Source: Liolophura sinensis (lineage: Eukaryota > Mollusca > Polyplacophora > Chitonida > Chitonidae). From it: DNA of 64,000 nucleotides. A program made the position numbers and the translations under genes. The notes under the pieces were generated by a model that searched no databases, was not told the origin of the DNA, and saw nothing but the letters and a program-made list of their open reading frames with translations. Shown here piece by piece: positions 62,909 to 64,000 of the stretch. Each line of letters starts with the position of its first letter. The first letter of the stretch is position 1. The stretch lies in the NCBI RefSeq assembly GCF_032854445.1, contig NW_027017956.1, positions 372,001 to 436,000 of the forward strand. Direction: 5' to 3'.

Positions 62909-64000
62909 ACAAGATGAAGATTGTAATCGACATAATAGCATGTTTAGTTACAAAATGAACATTGTAATCATTGTAATAGCATGTTAAGTTACAAAGTGAA
63001 CAATGTAATCCTTATAATTGCATGTTCAGTTACAAGATGAACATTGTAATCATTATAAAAACATCATCAGCTGCAAGGTGAACATTGTAATCAGTATACA
63101 AGCATGCTCAGTTGCAAAATGGACATTGTAATCATTACAATAGCATATTCAGTTACAAGATGAACATTGTAATCATTATAATCATGTGCTCAGTTACAAG
63201 GTGAACATTGTAATCATTACAATAGCGTGCTCAGTTACAAGATGAACATTGTAATCATTATAAAAACATGCCCAGTTACAAGATGAACATTGTAATAGTT
63301 AAAATAGCATGATCAGTTACGAAGTGAACATTGTAATCATTATAATAGCATGCTCAGTTGCAAGATAAACATTGTAATCATTATAATATCATTTTCAGTT
63401 ACAAGATGAAGATTGTAATCGACATAATAGCATGTTCAGTTACAAGATGAACATTGTAATCATTGTAATAGCATGTTCAGTTACAAAGTAAACATTGTAA
63501 TCATTATAATAGCGTCAAAGGTTACAAAATCACCATTGTAATCAATATAATAGCATGCTCAGTTACAAAATAAATATTGCAATTATTATATTAGCATATG
63601 TAGTTACAAGATGAACATTGTAATCATTATAAAAACATCATCAGTTACAAGGTGAACATTGTAATCAGTATAAAAGCATGCTCAGTTGCAAAATGGATAT
63701 TGTAATCATTACATTAGCATATTCATTTACAAGATGAACATTGTAATCATTATAATAATGTGCTCAGTTACAAGGTGAACAATGTAATCATTGTAATAGC
63801 ATGTTCAGTTACAAAGTGAACATTGTAATCCTTATAATTGCATGTTCAGTTACAAAGTGAACATTGTAATCATTATAAAAACATCATCAGTTGCAAGGTG
63901 AACATTGTAATCAGTATACAAGCATGCTCAGTTGCAAAATGGACATTGTAATCATTACAATAGCATATTCAGTTACAAGATGAACATTGTAATCATTATA
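62909..64000 (+). repeat. 41-bp satellite array 12 (1,092 bp, cut by window end)
   Basis: The marker monomer is at 63512, exactly 604 bp from the spacer, here with GCGTCAAAGG. It shares the one-monomer loss of array 9 (near 63595-63640), supporting the 12.47-kb duplication. The array continues past the window. Confidence 0.95.

Larger units (their letters stand above)
57076..64000 (+). repeat. 12.47-kb segmental repeat, copy 2 (partial, runs off the window)
   Basis: This copy of spacers K and L with arrays 11 and 12 follows copy 1 base for base with few differences (for example AAATAGTG against AAATGGTG at the start of the array, and GTCAACGG against GTCAAAGG at 63512). Only 6,925 bp of the expected length are in the window. 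Confidence 0.9.

Overview
The window contains no convincing protein-coding gene. It is a long block of eukaryotic tandem-repeat (satellite-type) DNA. About 45.8 kb of the 64 kb is built from an AT-rich monomer of 41 bp (roughly 1,100 copies). The other 18.2 kb consists of twelve copies of one non-satellite 'spacer', four long (about 1,984 bp) and eight short (1,274-1,288 bp). The spacers lie 3.9 to 16.6 kb apart and all point the same way. Each carries the same tRNA-derived SINE (361-366 bp), in the same place and with the same 12-bp target-site duplication. The SINE has an exact Pol III A box, a recognisable T-arm/B box, a long conserved body and a (CACT)n tail. That tail and the body just before it look to me like a SINE type common in molluscs. 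A marine mollusc genome is therefore the best guess, from memory of such sequences and not from a search.

Layout: spacer A (long) 31-2014; B 4829-6102; C 11320-12593; D (long) 15192-17175; E 19459-20735; F 23540-24827; G 40156-41434; H (long) 44607-46591; I 49159-50440; J 53204-54477; K (long) 57076-59059; L 61627-62908. 41-bp arrays fill the gaps. The spacer order is long-short-short, repeated, with one additional short copy and a 15.3-kb spacer-free array between F and G. Short spacers lack the 712-bp right arm of the long ones and rejoin the satellite at one shared breakpoint.

The repeats are nested. The 41-bp monomers form a 246-bp hexamer visible in many places. Hexamers and other monomers form spacer-bearing units of about 4.1 kb and spacer-less derivatives of 2,087 and 1,106 bp. 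These two derivatives form a 3,193-bp higher-order repeat present four times between about 25.4 and 38.0 kb. Finally, a unit of about 12.47 kb (spacers H, I, J and their arrays) is tandemly duplicated from 57,076 to beyond the window end. Nearly every length difference between homologous blocks is a whole number of 41-bp monomers, as expected from unequal exchange in register.

The left and right spacer arms are low-copy-looking sequence with no recognisable gene. The short open frames in them are broken between copies, lie in the SINE, or come from a 30-bp minisatellite. The useful content of the window is evolutionary (how a satellite captured a SINE-bearing segment, lost it in places and amplified both forms) and structural (each monomer carries a TTACAA-N8-TTGTAA dyad and an ATTATAAT palindrome).
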